A stretch of 64,000 nucleotides of DNA from Collinsella sp. (GCA_018382125.1 JAGZQO010000001.1:62001-126000); one strand, 5' to 3'; counted from the first letter of the stretch, positions 47,915 through 57,803 are shown. Translations and numbers: made by a program. Notes: generated by a model not told the origin, from the sequence alone.

Positions 47915-50914
47915 ATGAGCGACATCATGAGGCCGATCCCGTTTTCGCAGCTGATGAACTGGATCATCGAGGAGCACAAGACCCAGGACGCCATCTTTGG
48001 CGTGCGCAAGATGGTCACGACCAACCAGGAGGGCGCGCTTCCCATTTTTGACGAGCGCATCGAGACTCCGTTTGGCCCGGCCGCCGGTCCCAACACGCAG
48101 CTTGCCCAAAACATCGTGGCATCCTACGTGGCCGGTTCCCGCTTCTTTGAGCTCAAGACCGTCCAGGTTATGGACGGCGAGGAGCTCTCCAAGTGTGTGA
48201 ACAAGCCCTGCATCGTGGCGCAGGACGAGTGCTACAACTGTGAGTGGTCGACCGAGCTCGAGGTTCCGCAGGCCTTTGCCGAGTACGTGAAGGCATGGTT
48301 CGCCTGCCACCTCATCGCTCGCGAGTACGGCCTGGGAAGCCCGGACGGTTTTGTCTTCAACATGTCCGTGGGTTATGACCTGGAGGGCATCAAGAGCCCC
48401 AAGGTCGACGCCTACATCGAGGGTATGAAGGACGCCAGCGGCTCCGACGTCTGGAACGAGTGCCGTACGTGGGCGCTCGCCAACCTGGACAAGTTTGAGC
48501 ATGTTGACGCCGCATTTGTCGAGTCCATCCCGGCACGCGTCTCCAACTCCATCACCGAGTCTACCCTGCACGGCTGCCCGCCGGCCGAGATCGAGCGCAT
48601 CGCGACCTATCTGATCACCGAGAAGGGCCTCAACACCTACATCAAGTGCAACCCCACGCTGCTGGGCTATGAGTTTGCACGTCAGCGCCTCAACGAGCTG
48701 GGCTTTGACTACATCGTCTTCGATGACACGCACTTCCGCGAGGACCTGCAGTGGGCCGATGCCGTGCCTATGTTCGAGCGCCTGATCGCCCTGTGCGCCG
48801 AGCGCGGCCTGGAGTTTGGCGTCAAGCTGACCAACACGTTCCCCGTCGACGTGACGAGGAACGAGCTGCCCTCCACCGAGATGTACATGTCGGGCCGTTC
48901 GCTGTTCTCGCTGACCATCGAGGCCGCCCGTCGCATTACCGAGCAGTTCGATGGCAAGCTGCGCATCAGCTACTCCGGTGGCGCCACGGTCTACAACATC
49001 CGCGCCCTGTACGATGCCGGCATTTGGCCCGTTACCCTGGCGACCGACGTGCTCAAGCCCGGTGGCTACGAGCGCTTTAGCCAGATGGCCGGTGAGTTTG
49101 GCGATCTGGACGGCAAGCCGTTTGAGGGCGTCTCTCTCGAGGCCGTGACTGCGATCCAGGCCGACTCGCTCACCAACCCGCTCTACAAGAAGCCGCTGCG
49201 TCCGCTGCCCGACCGCAAGGTTGCCGGCAAGAGCCCGCTTTCCGACTGCTTTACCGCGCCGTGCCGCACGAGCTGCCCCATCCAGCAGGATATTCCCGCC
49301 TACCTGGCGGCTGTTGACGAGGGCCGCTACGAGGACGCACTCAACATCATCATCGAGCGCAACGCCCTGCCGTTTATCACCGGCACCATCTGCCCGCATC
49401 CCTGCGGCCGTGCCTGCGAGCGTGCGTTCTACGAGCCCGAGGGCGCCCAGATCCGCGCCAGCAAGCTCAAGGCCGCCCGCGAGGCCATGACGGCCGTGCT
49501 GCCCAAGCTGCGCGCCCAGGCCATCGCCAACGACGGCGAGCGCAACGTTGCCGTTATCGGCGGCGGCCCGGCCGGCCTGGCGACGGCGTTCTTCCTGACG
49601 CGTGCCGGCGTGCCCGTCACCATCTTCGAGGCCCGCGATTCGCTCGGCGGCGTGGTCCGTCACGTGATCCCCGAGTTCCGTATCGCCAGTGACGATATCT
49701 CTCACGATGCCGAGCTCTGCTTGGCCTTTGGCGCCAAGGTACAGCTCAATGCTCGCGTGGATTCCATTGAAGAGCTCAAGGCCCAGGGCTTTACCAACGT
49801 GGTCGTGGCCACCGGTGCCTGGATGCCCGGCTCTGCGGGCTTGGGCGAGGGTGCCGAGCTCGACGTGCTGGAGTTCCTCGAGGCCGCCAAGAAGGGCGAG
49901 AAGCTCGAGCTGGGCGAGGATGTCGTAGTCATTGGCGCCGGTAACACCGCTATGGATGCGGCTCGCGTGGCCAAGCGCCTGGCTGGTGTGAAGAACGTGC
50001 GTCTGGTGTATCGTCGCACCAAGAAGCAGATGCCCGCCGACGAGGAAGAGCTTGATCTTGCTCTTGCCGACGGCGTTGAGTTCTGCGAGCTGCTGGCGCC
50101 CAAGGCACTCAACGGCGCCGTGCTGACCTGCGACGTTATGGGGCTTGGCGAGCCGGATGCAAGCGGCCGCCGCAGCCCCGTCGCCACGGGCGAGACCGTC
50201 GAGCTTCCCGCCACCACGGTGATCTGCGCCGTGGGCGAGGGCATCGATGCCAGCCTGTACGACGCCGCGGGCGTCGAGCACGACCGTCGCGGCCGCCTTG
50301 CCGCCACCTCCACCGGCGTCGAGGGCGTTTGGGCTGCCGGTGACTGCCGTCGCGGTCCGGCCACCGTGGTCGAGGCTATCGCCGACGCCGCCGAGGTCGC
50401 CCGCGCCATCGCCGGCGTGGACTTTAACAAGTACGCCGACTGCAACGAGCAGGCCGGCCGCGAGGACACCTGCTACGAGCGCAAGGGGTCGCTGTGCCGC
50501 GACAAGCGCAACTGCACCAAGACCCGCTGCCTGGGCTGCGGCTCGGTGTGCGAGGTCTGCTGCGATGTGTGCCCCAACCGCGCCAACGTGGCAATTAAGG
50601 TGCCGGGCCTGGCCAAGCATCAGGTCGTCCATGTCGACGGCATGTGCAACGAATGCGGTAACTGCGCCGTGTTCTGCCCCTACCAGGAGGGTCGTCCCTA
50701 CAAGGACAAGCTCACCCTGTTCTGGAGCGAGCAGGACATGGAGAACTCCGAGAACGAGGGCTTCCTGGCCGTGGACGAGGACCACTTTAAGGTTCGCGTC
50801 GCCGGCACGGTCCGCACCGTCTCGGTCGATGCCGTCAACACCGGTCTTCCCGAGGCCGTCCGCCTGACCATCAGGGCCGTGCGCGACAACTATTCGTACC
50901 TTCTTAAGAAATAG
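47915..50914 (+). CDS. ygfK: YgfK-type putative selenate reductase / NAD(P)-linked Fe-S flavoprotein
   Basis: 999 residues. The N-terminal part (about 1-430) resembles the FMN barrel of dihydropyrimidine/dihydroorotate dehydrogenases. It is followed by the glutamate synthase small-subunit-like module: a cysteine set (CRTSCPIQQDIP), FAD site GGGPAGLATAF near 548, and NAD(P) site GAGNTAMDAAR near 673. The C terminus has two 4Fe-4S-type sets (CLGCGSVCEVCCDVCP, CNECGNCAVFCP). Probably passes electrons between NAD(P)H and the purine hydroxylase or reduces a purine intermediate; biochemical role inferred. ATG at 47915 with AGAGGAG upstream. Confidence 0.9.
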   Translation: MSDIMRPIPFSQLMNWIIEEHKTQDAIFGVRKMVTTNQEGALPIFDERIETPFGPAAGPNTQLAQNIVASYVAGSRFFELKTVQVMDGEELSKCVNKPCIVAQDECYNCEWSTELEVPQAFAEYVKAWFACHLIAREYGLGSPDGFVFNMSVGYDLEGIKSPKVDAYIEGMKDASGSDVWNECRTWALANLDKFEHVDAAFVESIPARVSNSITESTLHGCPPAEIERIATYLITEKGLNTYIKCNPTLLGYEFARQRLNELGFDYIVFDDTHFREDLQWADAVPMFERLIALCAERGLEFGVKLTNTFPVDVTRNELPSTEMYMSGRSLFSLTIEAARRITEQFDGKLRISYSGGATVYNIRALYDAGIWPVTLATDVLKPGGYERFSQMAGEFGDLDGKPFEGVSLEAVTAIQADSLTNPLYKKPLRPLPDRKVAGKSPLSDCFTAPCRTSCPIQQDIPAYLAAVDEGRYEDALNIIIERNALPFITGTICPHPCGRACERAFYEPEGAQIRASKLKAAREAMTAVLPKLRAQAIANDGERNVAVIGGGPAGLATAFFLTRAGVPVTIFEARDSLGGVVRHVIPEFRIASDDISHDAELCLAFGAKVQLNARVDSIEELKAQGFTNVVVATGAWMPGSAGLGEGAELDVLEFLEAAKKGEKLELGEDVVVIGAGNTAMDAARVAKRLAGVKNVRLVYRRTKKQMPADEEELDLALADGVEFCELLAPKALNGAVLTCDVMGLGEPDASGRRSPVATGETVELPATTVICAVGEGIDASLYDAAGVEHDRRGRLAATSTGVEGVWAAGDCRRGPATVVEAIADAAEVARAIAGVDFNKYADCNEQAGREDTCYERKGSLCRDKRNCTKTRCLGCGSVCEVCCDVCPNRANVAIKVPGLAKHQVVHVDGMCNECGNCAVFCPYQEGRPYKDKLTLFWSEQDMENSENEGFLAVDEDHFKVRVAGTVRTVSVDAVNTGLPEAVRLTIRAVRDNYSYLLKK

Positions 50915-50925
50915 GCGAGTCTCTT

Positions 50926-51405
50926 ATGGCCAAATCCATTCAACATAACGTGGCCTACGTTGCCTGCGGAAGTGGTTGCGCTTCCGCAGGCGGCGACGCC
51001 CGCTGCAGCGAAGGCTGCATTGGCTGTGGCGCCTGCGTCACGGCCTGCCCCTACGGCGCCATTGCGCTGGTCGATGGCATCGCCCGCGTGGATCGCTCCA
51101 AGTGCACGGGCTGTGGCCTGTGCGGCATGGCGTGCCCGCAGCGCGTGATTGCCTTCGTTCCCGGCTACCAGAACATTCTGGTGCGCTGCAACAACACCGA
51201 TAAGGGCGCCATCGCTCGCAAGATCTGCGACACGAGCTGCATCGGTTGCGGCATGTGCGCTAAAAAGTGCCCTGCCGGCGCTATCCGCATCGAGGACAAC
51301 TGCGCCCATATCGACGGCGTGGACTGCCTGTCGTGCGGCATGTGCGCCGTCGTCTGCCCGCATGGCGCCATCCACGACCGCACCGGCATCGCCGCCGGCG
51401 TGTAG
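50926..51405 (+). CDS. Polyferredoxin with four 4Fe-4S motifs
   Basis: 159 residues with four ferredoxin-type motifs in order: CIGCGACVTACP, CTGCGLCGMACP, CIGCGMCAKKCP and CLSCGMCAVVCP. There is also a Cys-rich leader. Lies 11 bases after ygfK and 12 before the hydroxylase, so it likely carries electrons between them. RnfB-like Cys arrangement, but no membrane anchor. Confidence 0.9.
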   Translation: MAKSIQHNVAYVACGSGCASAGGDARCSEGCIGCGACVTACPYGAIALVDGIARVDRSKCTGCGLCGMACPQRVIAFVPGYQNILVRCNNTDKGAIARKICDTSCIGCGMCAKKCPAGAIRIEDNCAHIDGVDCLSCGMCAVVCPHGAIHDRTGIAAGV

Positions 51406-51417
51406 AAGGGAATCACC

Positions 51418-54195
51418 ATGGCACAGGAATTCACTTTTACCGTTAACGGCGTCGAGCGCACGACGACGGAGAATAAACCGCTGCTGCGCTACCTGCGCGA
51501 CGACCTGCATATCCATTCCGCCAAGGATGGCTGCTCCGAAGGCGCTTGCGGCACCTGCACCATCCATGTGGACGGTGCGGCCGTCAAGGCGTGCGTACTG
51601 ACCACCGCTCTTGCCGCCGGTCGCAACATCGTGACCGTCGAGGGCCTGCCCGAGGACGTGCGCGAGGCCTTTGTGTACGCCTTTGGTGCCGTGGGCGCCG
51701 TGCAGTGCGGTTTTTGCATCCCCGGCATGGTCATGGCGGGCGCGGCGCTCATCGCTGAGGACCCCGAGCCCACCGAGGAGCAGATCAAGTACGCCATTCG
51801 CGGTAACGTCTGCCGCTGCACCGGCTACAAGAAGATCATCGAGGGCATTTCGCTGGCAGCTGCGGTGCTCCGCGGCGAAAAGCAGATCGACGAGGACCTG
51901 GAGCGCGGCGACGACTACGGTGTGGGCAAGCGCGCCTTCCGCATCGACGTGCGCAAGAAGGTGCTCGGCGAGGGCAAGTATCCCGACGACATCGACGAGC
52001 TCGATCAGCCGGGCCTGACCTATGCTAGCGCCGTGCGCTCCAAGTATCCGCGCGCCCGCGTGCTCTCCATTGATACCTCCAAGGCCGAGGCCCTGCCCGG
52101 TGTGGTGGGCATCCTGCGCGCCGAGGACGTGCCGGTCAACCAGGTCGGCCACCTTATCCAGGACTGGGATGTCATGATCGCCCAGGGCGATATCACCCGC
52201 TGCGTGGGTGACGCCATCGTGCTGGTGGTTGCCGAGGACGAGGCGACGCTCGAGAAGGCTAAGAAGCTCGTAAAGATTGATTACGAGCCGCTGGAGCCCG
52301 TGCGCAACATTGTCGAGGCTAGGGCTGCCGACGCCCCGCGCCTGCATGACAGTTTCTTTGTCTTTGGCAACACGGTGGAACTCAAGGACAACGTGTGCCA
52401 GAGCCGTCACGTGACGCGCGGCGACGCCGCCAAGGCGCTAGCGGAGAGCGCGTTCACCGTGACGCAGCGCTTTACCACGCCCTTTACCGAGCATGCCTTC
52501 TTGGAGCCCGAGTGCGCCGTCGCCTTCCCGTACAAGAACGGCGTCAAGGTGCAGTCGACCGACCAGGGTGCCTACGATACGCGCAAAGAGTGCGCCCACA
52601 TGTTTGGCTGGGACAACGAGCCCGAGCGTGTGGTTGTCGAGACCATGCTTGTGGGCGGCGGTTTTGGCGGCAAGGAGGACGTTTCGATCCAGCACCTGGC
52701 CGCGCTTGCTGCCTATAAGCTCCAGCGTCCTGTGAAGTGCAAGCTCACACGTGCCGAGTCGCTCGCGTTCCATCCCAAGCGCCACGCCATGGACGGCACC
52801 TTTACGCTGGGCTGCGACGCCGAGGGCAACTTTACCGGTCTGGACTGCGAGATCAACTTTGACACCGGCGCCTACGCGTCGCTGTGCGGCCCGGTGCTCG
52901 AGCGCGCCTGCACGCATGCCGTCGGCCCCTACAAGTACCAGAACACCGACATTCGCGGTTTTGGCTACTACACCAACAACCCGCCCGCCGGCGCGTACCG
53001 CGGCTTTGGCGTTTGCCAGTCCGAGTTTGCGCTCGAGAGCCTGATCGACCTGCTGGCAGAGAAGGTCGGCCTGGATCCGTGGGAGATTCGTTACCGTAAT
53101 GCCATCGAGCCGGGTGAGGTTTTGCCCAACGGCCAGATCGCCGATTGCTCCACGGCGCTGAAGGAGACGCTGCTCGAGGTCAAGGATGCCTACTATGCGC
53201 ATCCCGGACACGCCGGTATCGCCTGCGCCATGAAGAACGCCGGCGTGGGCGTGGGCCTGCCCGATGCCGGCCGCTGCAAGATCCGCATCGAGAACGGCGT
53301 GGCCGTGGTCTATGCCGCCACGTCCGACATCGGCCAGGGCTGCAACACCGTCTTTTTGCAGGACGTTGCCGAGGCATGCGGCCTGCCGCTGAGCTGCATC
53401 GCCAACGGCGAGTGCTCCACCGAGAACGCTCCCGACTCCGGCACCACGTCTGGTTCGCGTCAGACGGTCGTGACCGGCGAGGCCGTGCGCGGCGCCGCCT
53501 TCCTGCTGCGCGATGCCATGCTTGACATCGAGGCCGGCAAGCCCGCGCCCGATGCTCCCGTGAGTGCGCATGGCGACGGCGTCAAGATCGAGTACGACGA
53601 CGGTCACGCCTATCAGCTGCGCACGCAGGAGCTCGTCGCCGGCCAGGGTATGCATCCTCAGGATCCCGCGGCCGCCATCAAGGCGCTCGAGGGATGCGAG
53701 TTTGGCTACGTGTACCTGGAGCCGACCGACAAGCTGGGTGCGGATGTTCCCAACCCCAAGAGCCACATCTGCTACGGCTTTGCCACGCATGTGGTCATTT
53801 TGGACGATGACGGCCGCGTGAGCGAGATCTATGCTGCGCACGATTCCGGCAAGGTGGTCAACCCCATCTCCATCCAGGGTCAGATCGAAGGCGGCGTGCT
53901 CATGGGTATGGGCTATGCGCTTACCGAGGACTGGCCGCTCAAGGACTGCGTACCCCAGGCAAGGTACGGTACGCTCGGGCTGTTCCGTGCGCCCGAGATT
54001 CCGGATATCCACGCCATCTACGTGGAGAAGGACGAGCTGCTGCCCGTGGCATACGGCGGCAAGGGCATCGGCGAGATCGCAACGATCCCCACGGCGCCCG
54101 CCGTACAGAACGCCTATCGCGCATTTGACGGCAAGCTGCGTCCCGATCTGCCCATGGTGGATACGCCCTACAGCCGCGCCCGTCGCCGCGGGTAG
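51418..54195 (+). CDS. Molybdenum hydroxylase, selenium-dependent xanthine dehydrogenase type (XdhD-like)
   Basis: Hydroxylates or dehydroxylates purines (xanthine/uric acid step). 925 residues. Plant-type 2Fe-2S cysteines 39, 44, 47 and 59, then a second 2Fe-2S domain (CGFCIPGM, CRCTGYKK). The molybdopterin domain covers about 165-925, with GGGFGGKED and Glu886 in GKGIGEIATIP, the catalytic glutamate. There is no FAD domain, so electrons must go to YgfK and the ferredoxin. Selenium dependence is a family inference. A terminator follows. Confidence 0.9.
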   Translation: MAQEFTFTVNGVERTTTENKPLLRYLRDDLHIHSAKDGCSEGACGTCTIHVDGAAVKACVLTTALAAGRNIVTVEGLPEDVREAFVYAFGAVGAVQCGFCIPGMVMAGAALIAEDPEPTEEQIKYAIRGNVCRCTGYKKIIEGISLAAAVLRGEKQIDEDLERGDDYGVGKRAFRIDVRKKVLGEGKYPDDIDELDQPGLTYASAVRSKYPRARVLSIDTSKAEALPGVVGILRAEDVPVNQVGHLIQDWDVMIAQGDITRCVGDAIVLVVAEDEATLEKAKKLVKIDYEPLEPVRNIVEARAADAPRLHDSFFVFGNTVELKDNVCQSRHVTRGDAAKALAESAFTVTQRFTTPFTEHAFLEPECAVAFPYKNGVKVQSTDQGAYDTRKECAHMFGWDNEPERVVVETMLVGGGFGGKEDVSIQHLAALAAYKLQRPVKCKLTRAESLAFHPKRHAMDGTFTLGCDAEGNFTGLDCEINFDTGAYASLCGPVLERACTHAVGPYKYQNTDIRGFGYYTNNPPAGAYRGFGVCQSEFALESLIDLLAEKVGLDPWEIRYRNAIEPGEVLPNGQIADCSTALKETLLEVKDAYYAHPGHAGIACAMKNAGVGVGLPDAGRCKIRIENGVAVVYAATSDIGQGCNTVFLQDVAEACGLPLSCIANGECSTENAPDSGTTSGSRQTVVTGEAVRGAAFLLRDAMLDIEAGKPAPDAPVSAHGDGVKIEYDDGHAYQLRTQELVAGQGMHPQDPAAAIKALEGCEFGYVYLEPTDKLGADVPNPKSHICYGFATHVVILDDDGRVSEIYAAHDSGKVVNPISIQGQIEGGVLMGMGYALTEDWPLKDCVPQARYGTLGLFRAPEIPDIHAIYVEKDELLPVAYGGKGIGEIATIPTAPAVQNAYRAFDGKLRPDLPMVDTPYSRARRRG

Positions 54196-54264
54196 GGTAG
54201 GGTGCGGACAGCCATTGCTGATGGGCTGTTTGCGCTTAACACCAACTGCACATGCTGCGCCTTT

Positions 54265-54300
54265 GGCCCCGACTCCATCGCGAGCCGGGGCCTTTTGTTT
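54265..54300 (+). terminator. Rho-independent terminator after the hydroxylase gene
   Basis: GGCCCCGACTC and GAGCCGGGGCC arms, then TTTTGTTT. Ends purine block one. Confidence 0.85.
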
Positions 54301-54316
54301 GGAGCGCCTCCGCATG

Positions 54317-54582
54317 CGGAAACTGCGTCCCGGAATCCAGCTTCGGAACGGGATGAACTTTCCCAACGGGGCCGCATGCTGAAACTGCGTCCCGGAATCG
54401 TGCCTCAGAATGGGATGCGGTTTCCGCTGGCCGGCCGTTTTGAAAGTGCATCCCAGTTTGAGCGTTTATTCCGGGACACGCTTTCCGCTAGGCCCGCCAT
54501 CCGGAAAGTGCATCCCGTTTTGAGCGTCCAGGCTAGGACGCGCTTTCCGTTGGCGTGGTCGTTGGGAAAACGCGGCCCAAAT
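54317..54582. repeat. 62-bp palindromic repeat array, locus 1 (four units plus a partial)
   Basis: Units start at 54317, 54379, 54440 and 54502 (periods 62, 61, 62), with a partial near 54562. Each has a left half like CGGAAACTGCGTCCCGGAAT and a right half like GAATGGGATGCGGTTTCC that can pair. Related arrays are at 55916-56273 and 57804-57927. The three arrays surround the AbiEi-like gene and the ATPase gene. Confidence 0.75.
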
Positions 54583-54620
54583 AGGGGGGTGCGATCCGGC
54601 GATGCGTGGCCTAGCAGCTC

Positions 54621-55619
54621 CTACAGGTCCACCTCGTTGAGCCATGTCGGTAGAGCGGTCTGCCGGATGCCTGCCGTCTGCAGCTTTTTGGCGAGCATTC
54701 CTGCCGAGCGGACCTCGTTCATGGTAAAGCGCAGCAGAGGGTGGCCGTAGAGCGATAGGTGCGCCTCGCGCTGTCGTTCGGCAACGAGCGCCTCGGCGGT
54801 GGTGCGTCCGGCCAGCATGGTCTGGTCGGTATATTTGATGAGCCCGTCGAGCTCGCCCAGCGTGAGTTCCCGCGCCTGGCGCTCCCAGGCAAAGTCCGTT
54901 CGTATGGGCTTGGCCGAATCGAAGGGGTCCGTCAGCTCGTATTGAAGCCAGTCGGGCGCAAAGCCCGTCTCGATCATGACGGCTCGGGCGACCGATTCCC
55001 CGCCGCTCTCGGCGCGGGCGTCGGCATATCGAAGTGTCGTGAGGGCGGTGCGAATCGCGCGATCATTGCGGGCGGTCACTCGTTGCTCGACGGCCTCCAT
55101 CAGCTGTTCCGGCGCAACGCCGAGCTTTGAGATCGCCGAATCGGCAATGGGCATGCCGTCGGCAAAACCAGTTTGCAGCAGGCAATCTGTGGCCGTTTGG
55201 ATGGGCGGCGTTACCGATATGCCGGCCCTGCGTATTGCTCCGGCCGGCTCAATCTGGTGTCGCTGAATATGTGCGCCCGGACGAGCCGACGGCTTTGTCG
55301 AGCTGCAAACATGCACGACGTTCAGGTGTCGCCACGAGACCTCGAGCCCCAGCAGGCAAGCTGCCGAAAACGAGCAGAACGTCCAATCGGGATGGATGAT
55401 CGCAAGGGCGCGGATAATCTCGCAATGGCGTTGCGCTCGGTTGAGTTCATCCCAGCGCGTTTTTCGCGCAAACAACCCCGGCATGGGCGAGACAACCGTG
55501 CCGCCGGTGCGCCGAAGGAGCGCTTTTCGGATCGCCGTGCTCGGGGGAATCAGACAGCGCCCCTCTTGTTCGGCTTGGTTCAACAGCTGGTCGATGAGTT
55601 GGTCATTGCAATGGGTCAT
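54621..55619 (-). CDS. AbiEi/DUF559-like protein of unknown function
   Basis: 332 residues. An N-terminal part of the type found in actinobacterial AbiEi-antitoxin-like proteins (about 1-130: VVSPMPGLFARK, HPDWTFCSFSAACLLG) is followed by a C-terminal region with a PD-(D/E)xK-like pattern, Asp in RTDFAWERQ and GELDGLIKY near 256-264. This suggests a Vsr/DUF559-type nuclease fold. No toxin partner (AbiEii) is adjacent. Minus strand, between two repeat arrays; a 296-base gap lies upstream with GCTGACCAAAA occurring twice near its start. Confidence 0.55.
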   Translation of the reverse strand: MTHCNDQLIDQLLNQAEQEGRCLIPPSTAIRKALLRRTGGTVVSPMPGLFARKTRWDELNRAQRHCEIIRALAIIHPDWTFCSFSAACLLGLEVSWRHLNVVHVCSSTKPSARPGAHIQRHQIEPAGAIRRAGISVTPPIQTATDCLLQTGFADGMPIADSAISKLGVAPEQLMEAVEQRVTARNDRAIRTALTTLRYADARAESGGESVARAVMIETGFAPDWLQYELTDPFDSAKPIRTDFAWERQARELTLGELDGLIKYTDQTMLAGRTTAEALVAERQREAHLSLYGHPLLRFTMNEVRSAGMLAKKLQTAGIRQTALPTWLNEVDL

Positions 55620-55915
55620 GAGCTACCGCCTCCTTTTGGGTAGCAAAAACGTATCAGCTGGAACTTGCCGCTCAGCTGACCAAAAGCTGACCAAAATCTA
55701 ACCATGCAGGTAGATGGCCTGGTTTTGACGTCATTTTTTGAAGCTGAATCGGCGGGCGGTAATCGGCACCCGTGAACGGTAGCTAGATATGAAGCCTTGG
55801 TAAGTTTAGGGACGTTTACTTTTCCGAAAAAGAGCAATCTATCTGCTGTTTTGTGTTTCTGGATCGCATATTTGAAGGCATGTGATAAGGGCTGTGGATC
55901 GTTGCATTGTATCTG

Positions 55916-56273
55916 CGGAAGCTGTGTCCCGGAATTGCCACTCGGAATGGGACGCGCTTTCCGGAACAGCCCTCAACCGGAAACTGTGTCCCAGATTTCG
56001 GCCCCAGAGCTGGATGCCGTTTCCGAATCGGCTCTCAAGCGGAAATTGCATCCCGGAATGAGTGCTCAGACTGGGACGCACTTTCCGGATCGGCCTTCAA
56101 GCGGAAGCTGCGTCCCGGATTCAAGCCTCGGAATGGGATGCATTTTCCGGTAGAAGCTTCAGCGGAAAGTGTATCCCAGAATTCAGGCTCAGAACGGGAC
56201 ACGCTTTCCGGATGGCATGCTTGGCGGAAACTACGGCCCAGTTTTTGGCTCCAGAACGGGATACAGTTTCCGG
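55916..56273. repeat. 62-bp palindromic repeat array, locus 2 (six units)
   Basis: Units start at 55916, 55978, 56040, 56102, 56163 and 56225. All share CGGAA(A/G)(A/C)TG...TCCC at the left and GGGA(T/C)GC...TTTCCG at the right; the middle and the 12-15 bases between units vary. It lies between the AbiEi-like gene and the ATPase. Confidence 0.8.
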
Positions 56274-56329
56274 AACGGTCCACGTGCGGGGGTGTACCGC
56301 CCCTTTTCGTGCTCCGCTTGTCGAATTAA

Positions 56330-56377
56330 GTTATAGCTAGCTATATTATAGGAAGGTATAATATAGCTAGCTATAAC
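56330..56377. promoter_or_regulatory. Perfect 21-bp palindrome at the ATPase promoter
   Basis: Arms 56330-56350 and 56357-56377 are perfect reverse complements (inner part TAGCTAGCTATATTATA) separated by GGAAGG. The right arm contains TATAAT, a consensus -10. The element is AT-rich in a GC-rich setting and ends 18 bases before the ATPase start; AAAGGAAGGA is the ribosome binding site. Candidate autoregulatory operator. Confidence 0.7.
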
Positions 56378-56395
56378 GTAAAGGAAGGATGGTCT

Positions 56396-57787
56396 ATGTT
56401 TGTCGGAAGAACAGCGGAAATGTCCGAGCTCAATCGACTGTATGGCACGGACTCCTTTGAGATGCCTGTGATTTACGGCCGCCGTCGTGTGGGTAAAACG
56501 CGCCTTATCACAGAGTTCATCCAAGGCAAGAAGGCTATTTACTTTCAAGCTCGTCGTACCAATGCGGAGGCAAACCTGCACGGCTTTAGCCAGGCGATAC
56601 TTGCAGGCTCGGTTGGTGCTGCAGGCGTGTCGTTTCGTAGTTTTGACGAAGCGTTCGATGCATTGGCCACCATGGCTCGCACGGAACGTTTGGTTGTCGT
56701 GATTGACGAGTATCCCTATCTCGCCCAATCGAATTCCGAAATCAGCTCGTTGCTGCAAGACAAGATCGACCACTTATACAAAGAGACCAGGCTCATGCTG
56801 ATTCTATGCGGCTCGTCTCTTTCGTTTATGGAGGAACAGGTGTTGGGCTACGAGAGCCCACTATACGGTAGGCGTACGGCCCAGTTTAAGATTATGCCGC
56901 TCGATTTTACGACGACCCTCGGGTTGTGGCAGAGCATGGGTCGCGAAGACGCTGCAGTTTGCTATGGCATGACGGGCGGCATTCCTGCATATATCGAGAA
57001 AGTCGATCCTGCCGTATCGCTCAAGGACAACATCAAACGTCTTTTTCTTACTCCTACGGGCTATCTCTTTGAGGAGCCGAGTAACCTGCTGTTGCAAGAG
57101 TGCCGCAATCCCGAGCAATATGATGCGATTGTGCAAGCAATTACTCAGGGGCGCTCGAGGATCTCGGAGATTGCGAGCTCTACGGGAATCCCTGCGAGCA
57201 ACGTAAAGAGCTATGTGGATAAGCTGGCGTCGCTTGGGATTGTCGAGCGCGAGCTGCCCCTAAACGAGACGAGCAATAAGCGAGCCGTGTATCTGCTGAG
57301 CGACCAGATGTTTAGGTTCTGGTACAAGTTTGTTCCGCAGAACATCGGGCTGATTCAAAACGACATGGCCGAGATGGCGTATAAGCGCATTGAGCCGCAC
57401 GTATCGGATTACATGGGTACGGTCTTTGAGCTTATATGCAGACAATACGTGTACGAACTCGCGCGCGCGGGCCGGCTCGACGTGGTTCCGGCGAGCGTCG
57501 GGCGCTGGTGGGGGACGGATAATCGCACGCATACGCAGGAAGAAATCGACTTAATTGTTGACGATGGCGAGGGCACTGCTCTGTTTGCGGAGTGCAAATG
57601 GCGCAATGAACCGGTGGGCGAAGACGTGCTGCAAAAGCTCGTGCACCGAAGCGAGCTCTTTAGACGGCAACGAAAAAGCTATGCACTATTCTCAAAAAGC
57701 GGCTTTACGCAGGGATGTCGGGATGCCGCGGAGAGCAGGGGAGACGTCAAGCTGATCTCGTTTGCCGAGATGTGCGAGCGGAGATAA
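56396..57787 (+). CDS. AAA+ ATPase with DUF234-type C-terminal domain
   Basis: 463 residues. The ATPase domain (about 1-200) has Walker A GRRRVGKT at 28-35 and Walker B VVVIDEYPYL near 100. A winged-helix segment (about 240-300; RISEIASSTGIPASNVKSYV) comes next, then a C-terminal DUF234-like domain with EEIDLIV and AECKW near 381-400, a nuclease-like ExK pattern. Such ATPases are common in archaea and gut actinobacteria and their role is unresolved. ATG at 56396. Flanked by repeat arrays; lower GC than neighbours, consistent with transfer. Confidence 0.82.
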   Translation: MFVGRTAEMSELNRLYGTDSFEMPVIYGRRRVGKTRLITEFIQGKKAIYFQARRTNAEANLHGFSQAILAGSVGAAGVSFRSFDEAFDALATMARTERLVVVIDEYPYLAQSNSEISSLLQDKIDHLYKETRLMLILCGSSLSFMEEQVLGYESPLYGRRTAQFKIMPLDFTTTLGLWQSMGREDAAVCYGMTGGIPAYIEKVDPAVSLKDNIKRLFLTPTGYLFEEPSNLLLQECRNPEQYDAIVQAITQGRSRISEIASSTGIPASNVKSYVDKLASLGIVERELPLNETSNKRAVYLLSDQMFRFWYKFVPQNIGLIQNDMAEMAYKRIEPHVSDYMGTVFELICRQYVYELARAGRLDVVPASVGRWWGTDNRTHTQEEIDLIVDDGEGTALFAECKWRNEPVGEDVLQKLVHRSELFRRQRKSYALFSKSGFTQGCRDAAESRGDVKLISFAEMCERR

Positions 57788-57803
57788 CCAAGCGCGCTCT
57801 GAT

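Noticed and set aside
47762..50785. 1007-codon minus-strand frame opposite ygfK
   Set aside because: Shadow of ygfK, whose Fe-S and nucleotide motifs are clear on the plus strand.
55916..56273. Possible CRISPR array (period near 62 bases)
   Set aside because: Units are palindromic over most of their length and degenerate, spacers are only 12-15 bases, and no cas gene is nearby.
54621..57787. AbiEi-like gene plus ATPase as a toxin-antitoxin or defence pair
   Set aside because: The genes are on opposite strands with a repeat array between them, and there is no AbiEii nucleotidyltransferase.
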